Assembly: GCA_021018815.1 (NCBI GenBank)
Contig: JAITYX010000004.1
Location: 2,667,501 to 2,731,500, forward strand
DNA from: Talinum fruticosum
Taxonomy: Eukaryota; Streptophyta; Magnoliopsida; Caryophyllales; Talinaceae
Direction: 5' to 3'
DNA length: 64,000 nucleotides
The notes beneath the pieces were generated by a model, which was not told the DNA's origin, did no database searches, and saw nothing but the letters and a program-made list of their open reading frames with translations. Position numbers and translations under genes: made by a program. Shown piece after piece: positions 1-11,745 of this stretch. Positions within the stretch are counted from its first letter, which is position 1. Every line of letters begins with the position of its first letter.

Positions 1-859
1 TTGGTGTAGTTTACACGTATTATTAGGCTCAATTGAGTTGGATTTTGGTTTTCTTCTTTTGATGTTTTGCTCCATAATTAATCTGAATCGTAAATCACTG
101 CAATTTGTAAGTTTCCTCCCGACTTCTGTTAATTGTTGCTTTGAGGTTTCTGTTAAACTATTTCCTACATAAATGAAGTTGAAGTGTTCTACTGCGTGAT
201 ATTTCTGGGCTCTGATTTATATTCCCGAGATTTGAGGATCATGTATGGGTGTAGATATTATAGTCAGCCGTGCTATTATTTTTGGATATTTCTTTTTTCC
301 CTTTTGATCTAATTTGAAGTCTTCGGGGTTGTTTTATGTTGGAATGAAGAGTATTCAACAGTCATTAACAGTTTTCTTACGAATGATTATGCAATTCCAA
401 TGCTTTTAATCAGTGCTCCATTGTCATCTGAAAGATCCCATTTTACTGATGTAGTGAGTTGTACACTGATATTAAGCTAATGAGGTTTAATTAGTATAAC
501 TTCCTCCCTTCTCCTGCAAAACCTTTTAATAGTTTTGCCTCTATGAAGTTGTGGTCAGAAATGCACTTGAAATTCTGTACGTGGTGGAGGAAAGCCGCTT
601 GGATAAGCAGTAAGTACTCTCTCTCTATAGGGAGGGGTTGGAGGTTCATATCCCACCTGAAGTTAGTTTACCCTCTGTCCCTTCGCTATGAGCTCCTTAT
701 CCTCTGAAGCCATAGGGCTAATGGTAGTAACTGTGTGTATTTGTTGGTCTTGCTGTCGATGTTTGATGTTTAGACTTCCCAATGTGATTGTACTTCAATT
801 TCTTCTGTTGGATAACAAAAATTTTTATGTTTTGAAGCTAAATTATGCTTTGTTTTTAG
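1..859. other. Intron or upstream sequence of the DeSI-like gene
   Basis: No coding exon is recognisable here. The stretch ends in a T-rich tract and an AG acceptor at 858-859, so its last part is intron. The missing N-terminal exons of the DeSI-like gene must lie to the left of the window. A possible short tRNA-like SINE footprint sits at about 590-660 and is described in the findings. Confidence 0.6.
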
Positions 860-2539
860 TGCATGGCGTTGAATATGCTTTCGGTGCACATGATCATGCG
901 TCTACTGGAGTATTTGAGGTGGAACCAAAGCAGTGCCCAGGCTTTACATTTAGAAAATCAATTTTGGTTGGAAGAACAGATTTGGGTGCTAAAGAGGTTC
1001 GTGCATTAATGGAGAAACTTTCTAAAGAATACTTGGGAAACACTTACCATCTCATTAGCAAGAATTGCAACCACTTCTGCAATGATTTATGCATACGTTT
1101 AACCGGAAAGCCTATTCCTAGCTGGGTCAATCGTCTAGCTCGATTGGGTAAGATTTCATTAAGATTCATGCTATTGGCTTTGAACTTCTGAATGTTTATT
1201 AGTGTCTGTCACCTATTTCAAGGCCCTCGATTGAAGACCACTCCACTGCCTATGTCCTCCCACATTCAGCACTAAATAAGTAATTTGTAATGATAGACAA
1301 GTCATGTTTCAACTAGTGTATTTTCGTGGTTCAACCTTGATAGTCATTGTTGGCCCCTGTGTGTGTGTCACCATAACTAAGTTTCTCTTCTTTGGGGTAT
1401 GAGATATCAGTTTATCTAACTCCCTGCCCTCCCCATAAAAATAGAGAAAAGAAGAGCCACAAGGGGGGGTTGAGAATCCAAGAAGAGTCAGAGAATTGAG
1501 ATTGGGCTTAAGACCTGTGGTCCTTGTTCAAATTTGGAGTTAGGAAGTCGGAATTGTGTTAGTGGTGCCACTTTTGCTGCTTTTGTGTAGTGTCCTCCTA
1601 ATAGATTTTTATATTTCAATTGCTGTCACCAGAGAAAAGTTAGCAGGTATCATGGAGTTATGTTATGCTTGCCTACTGTATCATAATCTTCATTATTTGA
1701 TTTTGTATTATATTGGAAGAGTCCTATATTGATGACTCCAACATAATGACTCGGTAAACAGTAGGAAGGGTATCCAAAATTTATGCTAACTGGAAGGGCC
1801 TTAGTGGTTTGGTATTCTCGTGTCCACCCCCTTCCTGTCCAATGCCTGCAGTCCACTTATTCTATGGGGTAGTTAGCATGGATGGATATGTGCTGAATTG
1901 GGGAAAACAGATGATCTTAGAAGGCATTCGTTTTGTTTTCTCCTTTTCCCGCAGGATCTTTGCAACATGCAAGAGTTTTTGATATTTTATAGTTGGTAAT
2001 TGCTAGGAAACCTACTCTTCAGGCTATTATTAAGTGGGGGTGTGCCCTCCCAACAGCGAGATTGATTCCTCCCCCCACAAAAAAAAAAAAAAGGAAGAAG
2101 GTTTCTTACCCCCCGGTTCTAGGGCATTACCTTTTCCTTTTTCTTTTTTAATAAAAGAAACCATAGATTACTGATCCTTCCTCAAACTGTTTGCATATAA
2201 TTTGCAAATGAATGCTATAATTACTTGATGATCTTCCTTTCTCCTCTATGTGAAGGTTTACTATGCAAATGTGTCCTTCCAGCAGCTTTGGATGAAACCA
2301 AGGTTCGCCATATCAAAGGCGAAAACAAAACACCCAGTAACGGCGATAAAAAGAAGTATAGAAGCCAGTCGAGCAGGTTTGACTCCTCTAATTCTACTTC
2401 TTCCACTCTCTCTGCAACGGCTTCTGCCAGCAGAAGTAGGAGGCAGAGACGCTGTGCCCCTCCATCTTCTTCATCATCATCGTCTTCTTCTTCTTCTATG
2501 TTATGTGCCTACTCTTCCCCTCAAGAAGCGGTTGCTTAA
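860..2539 (+). CDS. DeSI-like PPPDE cysteine isopeptidase, 3' part (last two coding exons)
   Basis: PPPDE/DeSI proteins are papain-fold cysteine proteases that remove SUMO or ubiquitin; plant members are usually called deSI-like. The coding exons seen are 860-1147 and 2256-2539 (stop TAA 2537-2539), with a 1108-bp GT-AG intron. The junction splits a Gly codon and gives the conserved order ...RLARLG then LLCKCVLPA. Exon 860-1147 holds the family block HGVEYAFGAHDH, the segment GAKEVRALMEKLSKEY, and the catalytic-cysteine motif LISKNCNHFCNDL (Cys codon 1066-1068). The catalytic His belongs to the preceding exon, outside the window. The C-terminus is a serine-rich, basic, low-complexity tail (Ser run coded at about 2460-2500), typical of plant members. 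The first complete codon is CAT at 862. No break is seen in the two exons. Family assignment is firm; the substrate is not known from sequence. Confidence 0.9.
1148..2255 (+). other. Intron of the DeSI-like gene
   Basis: The donor is GTAAG at 1148 and the acceptor AG is at 2254-2255. It holds a poly(A) run near 2080 and pyrimidine-rich tracts. I see no other gene in it. Confidence 0.85.
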
Positions 2540-3670
2540 AGGGTAATTCTAGTAGGGTTTTCTGTGTAAATTTGAGGTGAAAACTTTATTGGTAGATAGT
2601 TCTAGTTTCACTCATGTCAAAAATCTTCTGCGGTAGTTGCTGCTTGCAAAGAACGATGCAGCATTTTCGTTGTATAATTTTCCTAATTTTGGCATAAAAT
2701 GCCATTGCTGTTTGAATCTGTCAATGCTTACCCCTTCACCCTTCAAGTTGTCCAAGTTGTTGGAATCGTGTTGATTAGTTCTTGTCATTCCTACTTTTAG
2801 AACAGTTATGAGTAGATAATATGTGGACTGTGTTACTTAACTTTCATTGAGGCTTTCTTGTGTTCCTTGTAGAAACTGCAACCTCTTTGATACTTTGGAC
2901 TGCTTAGAAAAAGATTGTATGCGTTTCAACTAGAAAGTGTTTGGGTTTGATTAGTTCTGGTCTATGTTGGTCGAACTCGGTCATACCCATATTGCAACTT
3001 TTTTAGAACTTTGTATAGTTTTAGTCTAAAATGAAGTAATAAGTGTCCATATCTATGTCTGAGTATCGATTGACTTACACAGGTACTCGAGACAAAATGA
3101 AGAATCCGGTAACATAGATTTAAGTTTGAGGTATACTAAGTTATTGGATGATTTGGATGGAGTCCCCATGTGGGTTTCGATATGTTGGTTTGTATAGTGA
3201 TCTTGTCAAGAACATTGGGGATTGGCATGCAAAGTTAAGTCAATCTGAACCAAAATCAAGTTGGGTTAGTTTAGGCTTATTCAAAGTCAGACATGTCATA
3301 GATCCGAGTCGACCTGGATTGAAGTTGGTTTTATGGGAGGATCGGCACGGGTGGGTTTTGCCAGATCTATAGCGGAGACATTTTGAGGTGTGGGGTTGTA
3401 TCACAAACACAAATGAATGTGGACAACTGATGGAAAATTCCTCGTATTGGGGGGGTGGTGTCTTTTCCGGTGGCTCTATGTATGTATTATCAGGTTGTGT
3501 TTGGCATTAAGAATGAAACTTGGTGGATATTTACAACTAAAAGCAGCCAAATTAAGCAAACTTTGCCTGAACTCTCACTTTTATACTTCTCTCCCTCTCT
3601 CTCAATAAGGTCTCATTTTGATCTCATCCAATTATTAATTAACCGCTACATATCAGTTACCTTCGGGCCT

Positions 3671-3862
3671 AATCATATCCTCAATTAATTTTGAAATGAG
3701 ATATGTGAATTCTTACATAATGTGGTCGTAAAACAAACCTTTTTTTCTATATGAATGACATTTCATGTATAATCATATCCTTAAAAATTTTGAAATGAGA
3801 TATTTGAATTCTTATGTAATGTCGTTGTAAGACATACCTTTCTATATGAGTGACATTTTTGC
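3671..3862. repeat. Imperfect 100-bp tandem duplication
   Basis: Two copies start at 3671 and 3771 (both begin AATCATATCC). They share the blocks TTTTGAAATGAGATAT, GTAATGT/ATAATGT and CTATATGA, with scattered substitutions and small indels. It is non-coding. Confidence 0.75.
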
Positions 3863-3915
3863 TTATAAACAAACATCAATCTTAAATTTTAATATCTATG
3901 TCATCATTTTACTTC

Positions 3916-4022
3916 AACTATCTAACAAGTTCGTAATGTTTATGTCGTAAAGACAAAGAGTGTGTTTAACTATCTAACACACTCGTGATCATAATATTTA
4001 TGTCATAAAGACAGAGTGTATG
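3916..4022. repeat. Imperfect ~52-bp tandem duplication
   Basis: AACTATCTAACA occurs at 3916 and 3968, each followed by a related block containing TTTATGTCRTAAAGACA and AGAGTGT. It lies just downstream of the 100-bp duplication. Confidence 0.65.
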
Positions 4023-5730
4023 GTCACCATAATTCTTAGGTTCTTTCTTAGAAGTGAAGTATATCAAGGGATTTCTCCTTACATGCCCCTCATAAAACAG
4101 GTTATAAATTTACTTAAAAGAGGATGTACTTATTATTTCCTTTCAGGCTAGGAAGTAGGCAATTTTCATGGTTATTAAATTTCCATAACTTGGGCTCACC
4201 TGTGCTTCAAGTTTCAAGACAAACCTAGGAAATGGGGGTTCACATGACTTTCACCATGTTTTAGTATTTGAAATTATTATCAGAGATTTGGTTCGTTCGC
4301 ATCAGGTTTATATCACCTGTTATACACCATTCATATAAAGAAAAAAAGAGTTTTTTATCTATCTTAATCAATCAAAACATTTAATAAAGTTTCATAAGAA
4401 TTGTTCACTTCCTAAAAAAACTATGAAACGATAGATCAATCTCAATACTGTGATCAACTAACTTCTTTAATATTTGACACAATAGCTATACATTGAAATG
4501 TTGACTTTCTTTTTATGGATGAAAATGACAACTTATTAAGTCGATGAAGTTAATCAGATCACCAATATTTGGATAACATTGAACTTAAATTTTGCATTTT
4601 TCAATTATAAAAAAATAGAAATTGGTTTTGAAAGTCAATATTTAAGAATAAAATGCCATTGAAATAGTGTACTTTGTAACAAACTCAATTATATGATTGA
4701 TAGGTACACCAACGCACCCTATCTACCAAGACTCACTCATACACACGAAAAAGAATCATTTAATAATTAAAAAAAATAAAGCTTACTTGCACACCAAATT
4801 AATCACAAATTTTAACTTTAATTCGTATTTAATTTAACCCTTAATTATAAAAAAAAAAAAAGAAAAAGAAAGAAAGCATAAATGAGAAATGGAAAACAAG
4901 GGCCATTTTTTGCCGACTAAAAACGGCTTGAGATTGGGAAGATTCGATGCAATCCACATGTAATGTAGATAGTCTATGGGCCAATCCATGCCCCTCTCTC
5001 TCTCTTTCTTCCCACCTCCAACGGTTTGCTTGATCCAATGTGCTTCTCTCTCACCTATGTGGTCAATTTTTTCTCACATCACATGCTCCTTTGTTGTGTA
5101 AAATATATTTTGTTTTCTATAATAATTAAGTGCATGTTTTTCTTAATACTAAAATTAAATAACATATAGTGTAAAAAATTATAAAAAGTTATGCAAAATT
5201 ACATATAGTTATAGATCGTAACGATTATGACAAACTGTCATATAAGTTACAAGTCGTTTTGAAAATATACGGTGATTAAAAGAATTCTACGAATTTTCGA
5301 TTGTTCAAACAAACTGTGTCAATCAAAGGTATTATATAAGGCAAAATAATGTAAGTTTAATATAATTTATATTATATTAAGATCAAGTTTTCTAACTTAT
5401 TAAAAACACTAACAATACGCGACGTAAACGTGAAGAATACTTATCTAAGATTTCTACATATCGAAAATAAAATCCTTCTCAAAATGTACGCATCATAGTC
5501 TCAATTTAATTAGATGAATCTTAATTTAAATAATATGAGTGCTAATTAGTTCAACTAATATAGGGAGTGTTTGACGAATAAGTTTTTGAGGTGCGTTTTG
5601 GATTTACTATTGGGCCCAAAAGGCCAATTTGAAAAACTAAAAATTATGAACTTTTTAAATTTACTTTTCCCCTCACAATATTATTGCAAACAAGAAATTT
5701 TTTTAACACGAAGGAAGTATATTTAAATTT

Positions 5731-5734
<4 letters not shown>

Positions 5735-5764
<30 letters not shown>
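5735..5764. repeat. (AT)n microsatellite
   Basis: About 15 uninterrupted AT/TA units in intergenic DNA. Confidence 0.95.
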
Positions 5765-5769
<5 letters not shown>

Positions 5770-7125
5770 GTAGGATTTTGTGTAAGCAAAGGGTTTGATT
5801 AAAAGAATGTATTATTGAGAAGGTATGGAAATAGAAATAATATTAGGGAAGGGTTGAGGGTAAGATGTTAGTTCATTAATGGGGGCAGAATTAAGTTTGG
5901 GAGAAGGGGAAGTTCACATGCAAAGTGTCGAATGGGGGCAGTCTTTCAATCATCATCATAAATTACACCCCAACACATGCCCAGCCCGTCTGCCTGGATT
6001 TTGGCGGATCCCAGAGAGAGAGTCTACATTAGTATTAATTACTTTCACATTAAGCTTGATTAATGTTTGTTTATATACTAATACTACTCCCATAAATCTT
6101 CACATCATAGTTGGAATCTGTTCAACTACTTTGACTGCATTGATTTACTGAGAAAAAAAAACTCTTATCTTTCCTATAATTAGTATCGCCTTTTCTTCAC
6201 ATCCATCGAGCCCAATTAATTAATTATTCAACCTTATTAATTAGACATGTTCTTTCCAATTTATTATAAGTAGTTTATTACTTGTTAGCGTTAATAAGTT
6301 TCGATTGATGATTATGAGTGTCGATTAGTGTCGATGAGTACTAGCTGATAAGTGATAAATGAGTACATTTTTTAGTTAATGTATAAAATATAGGCTAAAA
6401 AATACACCGTAATAAAAATCGTTCTTTTTCTAAACTATTTTAACATATTGCCTTGAGTAATATGAAAGTGTAGAATAACAAATTGTTAAAAATAATTAGT
6501 TAGAGTGTTAAATATGTTCCAATATAAAAAAGGGAAAACTGGTCAATGCTGCTCATGAGGGAAAAACTCGTTCAAAATTGAATATCAATGACTACTTTTA
6601 GACCATACATTTATTCCAGGAAATTTACACAAAAGGATCCTTCTTCCCTCATTTGATAACAAAAAAATAAAAATAAAAAGGGTACATTTCTTTTTTCCAT
6701 CACTAGTGAAATTTGACGTAAATTGGGTTTTTTTTTTTTTTTTGCATATCACATTCACAATAATTAAATTCCCCACTAATAATTAATTACAAAAAGAAAC
6801 TACTTTTACTTTGATTGTGCCTTTTTGGACACATTAATTACAATAAATATTTCTTTTTTTTCCCTCTCTTTTCATATTCAACCATAGAAATCTCACAATC
6901 ATGATTCACCCACTCACAAATTTCCTCATCAAGTATGAATTCATAAATTCACCAAATAAAGGAAAGAAAAAAAGGGGAAAATTTCTGTTAGTGGTTTTTT
7001 CCAAATTACCTATTTCTGTATACAAAATTAATCTAAGATTTTAAGGTTAGATTCTCAAACAGGGGAAAAACAGAGAGAGAAAATGTTTGAAGAAAAATTA
7101 TCTGCAAATTTGTGATGAATTCAAT

Positions 7126-8249
7126 TCAACTCTTCCAGGCATAAATGAGGAGGGAAAACCCAGTTGGGCCCTTCAATTCATTCTCCTCGACACTCTCCCA
7201 TTCCAGAACAGAGCTGCAACCAGAAGAAGCAGAGGAGAGAGATGATGAAGAGAAAGAAGGGCTTCTTGTCTTCATCAACAGCCGTTTCTTCATCTTCTTC
7301 CTCTCGTAATTCAACCCACAAGTGTCCTGAGACCACATCACAGCCCCTTTCTCTCTCCCGTCGAATTCAATCACATTCCCCTGCTTCTCAAACCGGAAAG
7401 TGAACAGAGCATACCCATCATCCTGATTTGTCTCTTTAGCCTCGAAAAGCCAATTGTGAACATCCCAGGACAGCTGAATTGGATGTCCATCAACTTCGAT
7501 TCTCTCACTTCCCTGAATTTCCACTTCAAATGCTTCACTTGGATAACCCTTTTCTGATCGAATCGGATCACCAATCTCGGATCCTCCTCGCCGCTCTCCT
7601 TCAATTCGATCGATATTAACCGCGATTTCCCTCCGAGATCGATCTTCGTAGTATAAAACTTGTTCTTCGCAACGACGTGCTCTCGCCGGAGCACCAAAGG
7701 CTGAGATTTACCGCTGTTTTTGGCCCTCAAAGCTCTGGTTTTCGCATAAGCTTCTCTCTCCAAATCCCCCACCAAAAGGGTCATTTCCCCCTCGGAAAGA
7801 ACAGCAATGTAGAACCCGGATTCGGGCTCGGGGCCGGGACCGAACCTAGCATTGGAGAGATCCCAGAAGACCCAGATGGATTTGGAGGGAGAAAGTGCGA
7901 GTTTCTTGATGCCCTGCTTGTTCCAGAAGAGGAAGGGCTTAAGAGAGAGGTGAAATGAGGGGGAAGGGGAGGAGGGGAGAGAGAGGTGGAGGGAGCGAGA
8001 GAGTAGAGAGCGAGACCATGTGAGAGAGAAGAGGCCGAGGTGGGTCTCGTATAGGCAAGTGGTCAAGTTGGGGTTGTTGGCGGTGGAGGTGGGCGACGGC
8101 GGCGCGTGGGGGTACTCGATGGCGGCGCGTGAAGAGGATGCAGGGCGGAAGCAGGCGGGGAGAGGGGCGGAGTAGTAGCGAGTCATCTTCTTGATTAATG
8201 GCGGCGGAAGCGTTGGGGTTTTTGGATTGAGAGTTCCTCTGTCTTTCAT
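7126..8249 (-). pseudogene. DUF868 family protein, intronless, with a one-base frameshift
   Basis: This is a plant-specific DUF868 (PF05910) protein; its function is not established. The reading frame runs from ATG at 8249 (MKDRGTLNPK...) or the in-frame ATG at 8186 (MTRYYSAPLPACFRP). It carries the family blocks NPNLTTCLYETHLGLFSLTW, SIWVFWDLSNARFG, SGFYIAVLSEGEMTLLVGD and VIQVKHLKWKFR. It then goes out of frame near 7511-7513, so the direct product would end at 7371 after about 292 residues. The next frame continues without a gap: GSERIEVDGHPIQLSWDVHN, NWLFEAKE, ALFTFRFEKQG, then the usual Ser-rich stretch and the C-terminal GFSLLIYAWKS (stop 7126-7128). One extra base in the GGG run (CCC on +, 7511-7513) would restore a 374-residue protein of normal DUF868 layout. 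Everything else is intact, so I suspect either a sequence error or a very young lesion. Confidence 0.88.
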
Positions 8250-8400
8250 TTTTTTTTTTTTTTTTGGCCCCCTTTTTCCCACTGCCTCCTCTGCCTTTGT
8301 TTCTGGGTATTCTGAGGAGAGAGGGGGTTTATATGGGTTGAGGAGGAAGACCAACCAGAGACTGAGCCAGAGAGAGAGAGAGAGAGAGAGAGAGAAGTGG
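8250..8400 (-). promoter_or_regulatory. Probable 5' UTR of the DUF868 gene with (GA)n tract
   Basis: The stretch upstream of the start has an A-rich run (poly-T on + at 8250-8265) and a CT/GA microsatellite at about 8370-8394. Such tracts are common in plant 5' leaders. No transcription start can be fixed from sequence alone. Confidence 0.4.
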
Positions 8401-11400
8401 GGTTGGAGGGTTTGGGTTGGAATGGGGTGTAAGGTGGGGTTAGAAGACTTTGAAGTGGGGCTGCTCTTTTTGGGTTGGACTTGGAACGTCACGGGTTCAG
8501 GTACTATGAATGAAATGAATATACTAACAAAACTCCATTTACATCAAATTCATACATCCTATAATTCTAGGTAAAAATTATTAATCAAATACTTATGATA
8601 GTTATTATTTTCATTCCCATATTTGAAATAAAAAAATTATAAAAAAATTGAAACTGTTTGATTTTGATTGCTATTTTAGAAAGTAAATTAGGATTGACAG
8701 AAGTCTAAATTTGAATACGATAATCTCAATTTGTAATTTTTATAGATGAAAAAAAAAAAAAAAGAATTTATGAAATGTAAATCTTTGACTCTACTTTGTT
8801 TGACCAAGGAGGTTAGTTTAAGTTGGATATTGTTTCCTTTCAAATAAAAAATAAAAATAAAAGAAAAATTGGATATTGTAGATTTCACTTCAGTAATGAA
8901 TGTCATTAATATCATGTATGTACCATGTCGGTTGATGTTAATATGCAAAATTGGGAATCAAGGATTGCTTTTCTCAACTCAAAATGTCATTCATATTTAC
9001 AAGTGATGAATATATATATTATCGACAAGACAACTTAGGTTTCAATATTTTGTTTTGAATTTAAAATCAGACAACAAGCTTCATTTTTATTGATCCCCAT
9101 GAAAAATTAATTGGGTGTTGATATCTATAATGGTGATTGTGGAGGCAAGCACTCAAGAGTGGTGCCAAATTGCTCTCATTTGCCATAGTTATGTGAGGTC
9201 TTATGCAAGCTACTTTTCCTTAAAAAAAAAAATTACGCGAGTTATAAAAAATAATATGATAAAACAAGGGAAAGCAAATCACACTTATTATCACATAATG
9301 TATCTAAAATTTCAATCTTTAACTATTCAATGAAAACTTTATGGCTTAATAATCGAAGTATTAGTTTGTACTCTAATGTTTAGCCTCAGGAAAAAGAAAC
9401 TATTTGGTCAAAACTTTATGTTCTAATGGACTTGCCTTTATGTATATTAAATATCGACATAAAAACATCACATGATAATTCTTATAGAAAACAACGTATT
9501 AAAGAAGTTAAATTTATGTGGGTATCAGTTCGATTAACTAGTAAAATCTCTAAGGTTTCAGTTTATTCTAGGAAAAAAATGAAAAATAAATTTCTTTTCC
9601 TTATTTGAATTGAAGAAAAAAAGGAGAGAAAAAACTTTAATTTTTATCAATTTAGTCAATAATATTTTTCTTTTAAAATTGAGAGAAAAATGTAAAGAAA
9701 AATTCATATAAAAAGAGATAGGGAGAAAGGAGATGGACTTCAATTAATCGAAATCATAAAAAATTTTCTCTCCCTCTCAGTTGATTTTTACACCAAAAAC
9801 AAAAAAGAAGTGAGAGTAAATCTATAATGAACTAAATTTTTATTTGTCATTTTAAATTATCGATGAGTTACCTTTTAGGTTTATAAACTACAAGTTTTTT
9901 TTTTTTTTTTGGGGGGTGCAGTTATAAACTAAGTTTATGGAAGAGGAGAGGATCTCTATAATTAATAATTTATGCTCATTGTGTTAATTTCATATGGCGA
10001 TCAACTTAAACATTAACCTTCTAAATATTTTTGGAGTCTCTAAATTCTCGCTAAACTAGAAACCCTTTTTTTAAAACATAAATTTCATTAATAAAAAGAC
10101 ATACAACATATACAAAGATAATTTTCTGACAAAAATAAACCTAAAGTATCAAAATAAATATCTATTTCAACAAAATTAATGGGAAATATACTTACGCTCG
10201 ACTTTGACTACAAACCATGCTCTTCGACTTCAATTTGTCTTTTATGAATGTCGTCGAGCCATAATATAACTTCATAAAATAAATCTATGTATGATATAAT
10301 ATATCAAACTTGAAGTAAATATCACCTTGATCTAGATAGCCATATGAAATTTCATTGTTCGAATCATTCCTAATCAAAATCAAGGAAACCAACCGATAAA
10401 AAATCATAAATATATAATTTAATTGTATCAATAACCTTAATAAAACTTGCACGTATATGCAAAAGAAATAACTCGCAAAAGGCGAGAAATAAAACTCTTA
10501 CAAAAACGAGACAAACACCAAAACTCCCGTAAGAAAGAGAGAAAATTTATTAGATTAAAAATATCAATACCTTTAGACATTGATTCGGTTATGACTTACC
10601 ATTGGGTGTATCTGGGTCCGTAGCTCCAACGATCTCAAAAAGAGGAAGGGGGAGTACTAAATACATAATTAAAATGTAGAAAGGAGGAAGAGAGGGAAGG
10701 CGAGGAGAGGAAAGGAGAACAGATAAACTTTTTTCTAAAATAAAAACGAAGTAAAATCAAAACTTTTATACAACTGTGAAATAATTCAAATATATTAACT
10801 CTCATATTTTGAAAATTTGAAAAGATTTTAACATTGTAAAATACACGTCAAGTTAACTTATTGAAGTTATCATCTTATTAGACTTATAGTTTCGAAATTC
10901 CATACTATAAGATGGACATAACGATGTATATATATCGATATTGATATACACTGGCTTGATTCATTGAATAATTTTTTATTATTTTGACCAAACATTGAAT
11001 ATTTTTAATTTCTTAGAGGATGAATTGTGAAAAAACAAAAAACAAAAAGGTGATGGATTTATTTAGATGACAAAGAAAAGAAAATAGTAATGAAACCAAA
11101 TTATGTATCTCCACAATCACCGTCGGCAAAGGCAGGAGTGTCTTAGGTGGCCTAAACCGTGTGGGAGTAAATAATGCAAATCTGGACAATTCACAAATCA
11201 TTAATTGATTGGAATTATTCCAAAAAATCATCAAACCCTATCTCTTTTATTTTTTTAATTTCTTTTGTTTTCATTTTTGATCTAAAATCATTCTCAATAT
11301 TCTGGATTATGGGAGCATAGCTGGATACAATCGGGATCTGTTTCCTTAATCTATCCCAACTACAATTAACCATTTAAGGCTTATTTTCTTAATTTTAGTT

Positions 11401-11599
11401 TCACATTCTAAGATTTCATTTGAATATATCGAGTTGATTTTGTCGATAAAATATATGAAAATAATATTATATATATAAACTTTTATGCCTTTCTATATAA
11501 AAGTTAAAAATGGAAAAAATCATCGAATAATGCATACATGTATTTATGTCATACTCGAGGTCATCAATGTTAATCGTTACGTGGAGAAAAAAAAAACTT

Positions 11600-11745
11600 G
11601 ATAATAAGATGGTACCTTTTTTCAGAATTTTTGGATATGTATATGTGTCGACATTTCATTTCTTTACCTACAGATAATAAGATGGTACCTTTATTCAGAA
11701 TTTTTGGATATGTATATGTGTCGACATTTCATTTCTTTGCCTATA
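11600..11745. repeat. 73-bp tandem duplication, two near-identical copies
   Basis: Copies 11600-11672 and 11673-11745 share GATAATAAGATGGTACCTTT, GGATATGTATATGTGTCGAC and ATTTCATTTCTTT, with only a few substitutions. High identity points to a recent duplication. Confidence 0.9.

Larger units (their letters stand above)
2540..7125. other. Intergenic, AT-rich; no gene seen
   Basis: The first few hundred bases are probably the 3' UTR of the DeSI-like gene. The rest has only short, unconserved open frames. It contains two local tandem duplications (3671-3862 and 3916-4022) and an AT dinucleotide tract at about 5735-5764. The right end is the 3' flank of the minus-strand DUF868 gene. Confidence 0.6.

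Noticed and set aside
4841..5038. 65-codon minus-strand frame
   Set aside because: Starts in a CT/AG-rich patch and ends in a poly-A-coded Phe run. No conservation is seen.
8191..8574. 127-codon plus-strand frame over the DUF868 start
   Set aside because: It is antisense to the 5' part of the DUF868 gene and built on the poly-T and GA tracts.
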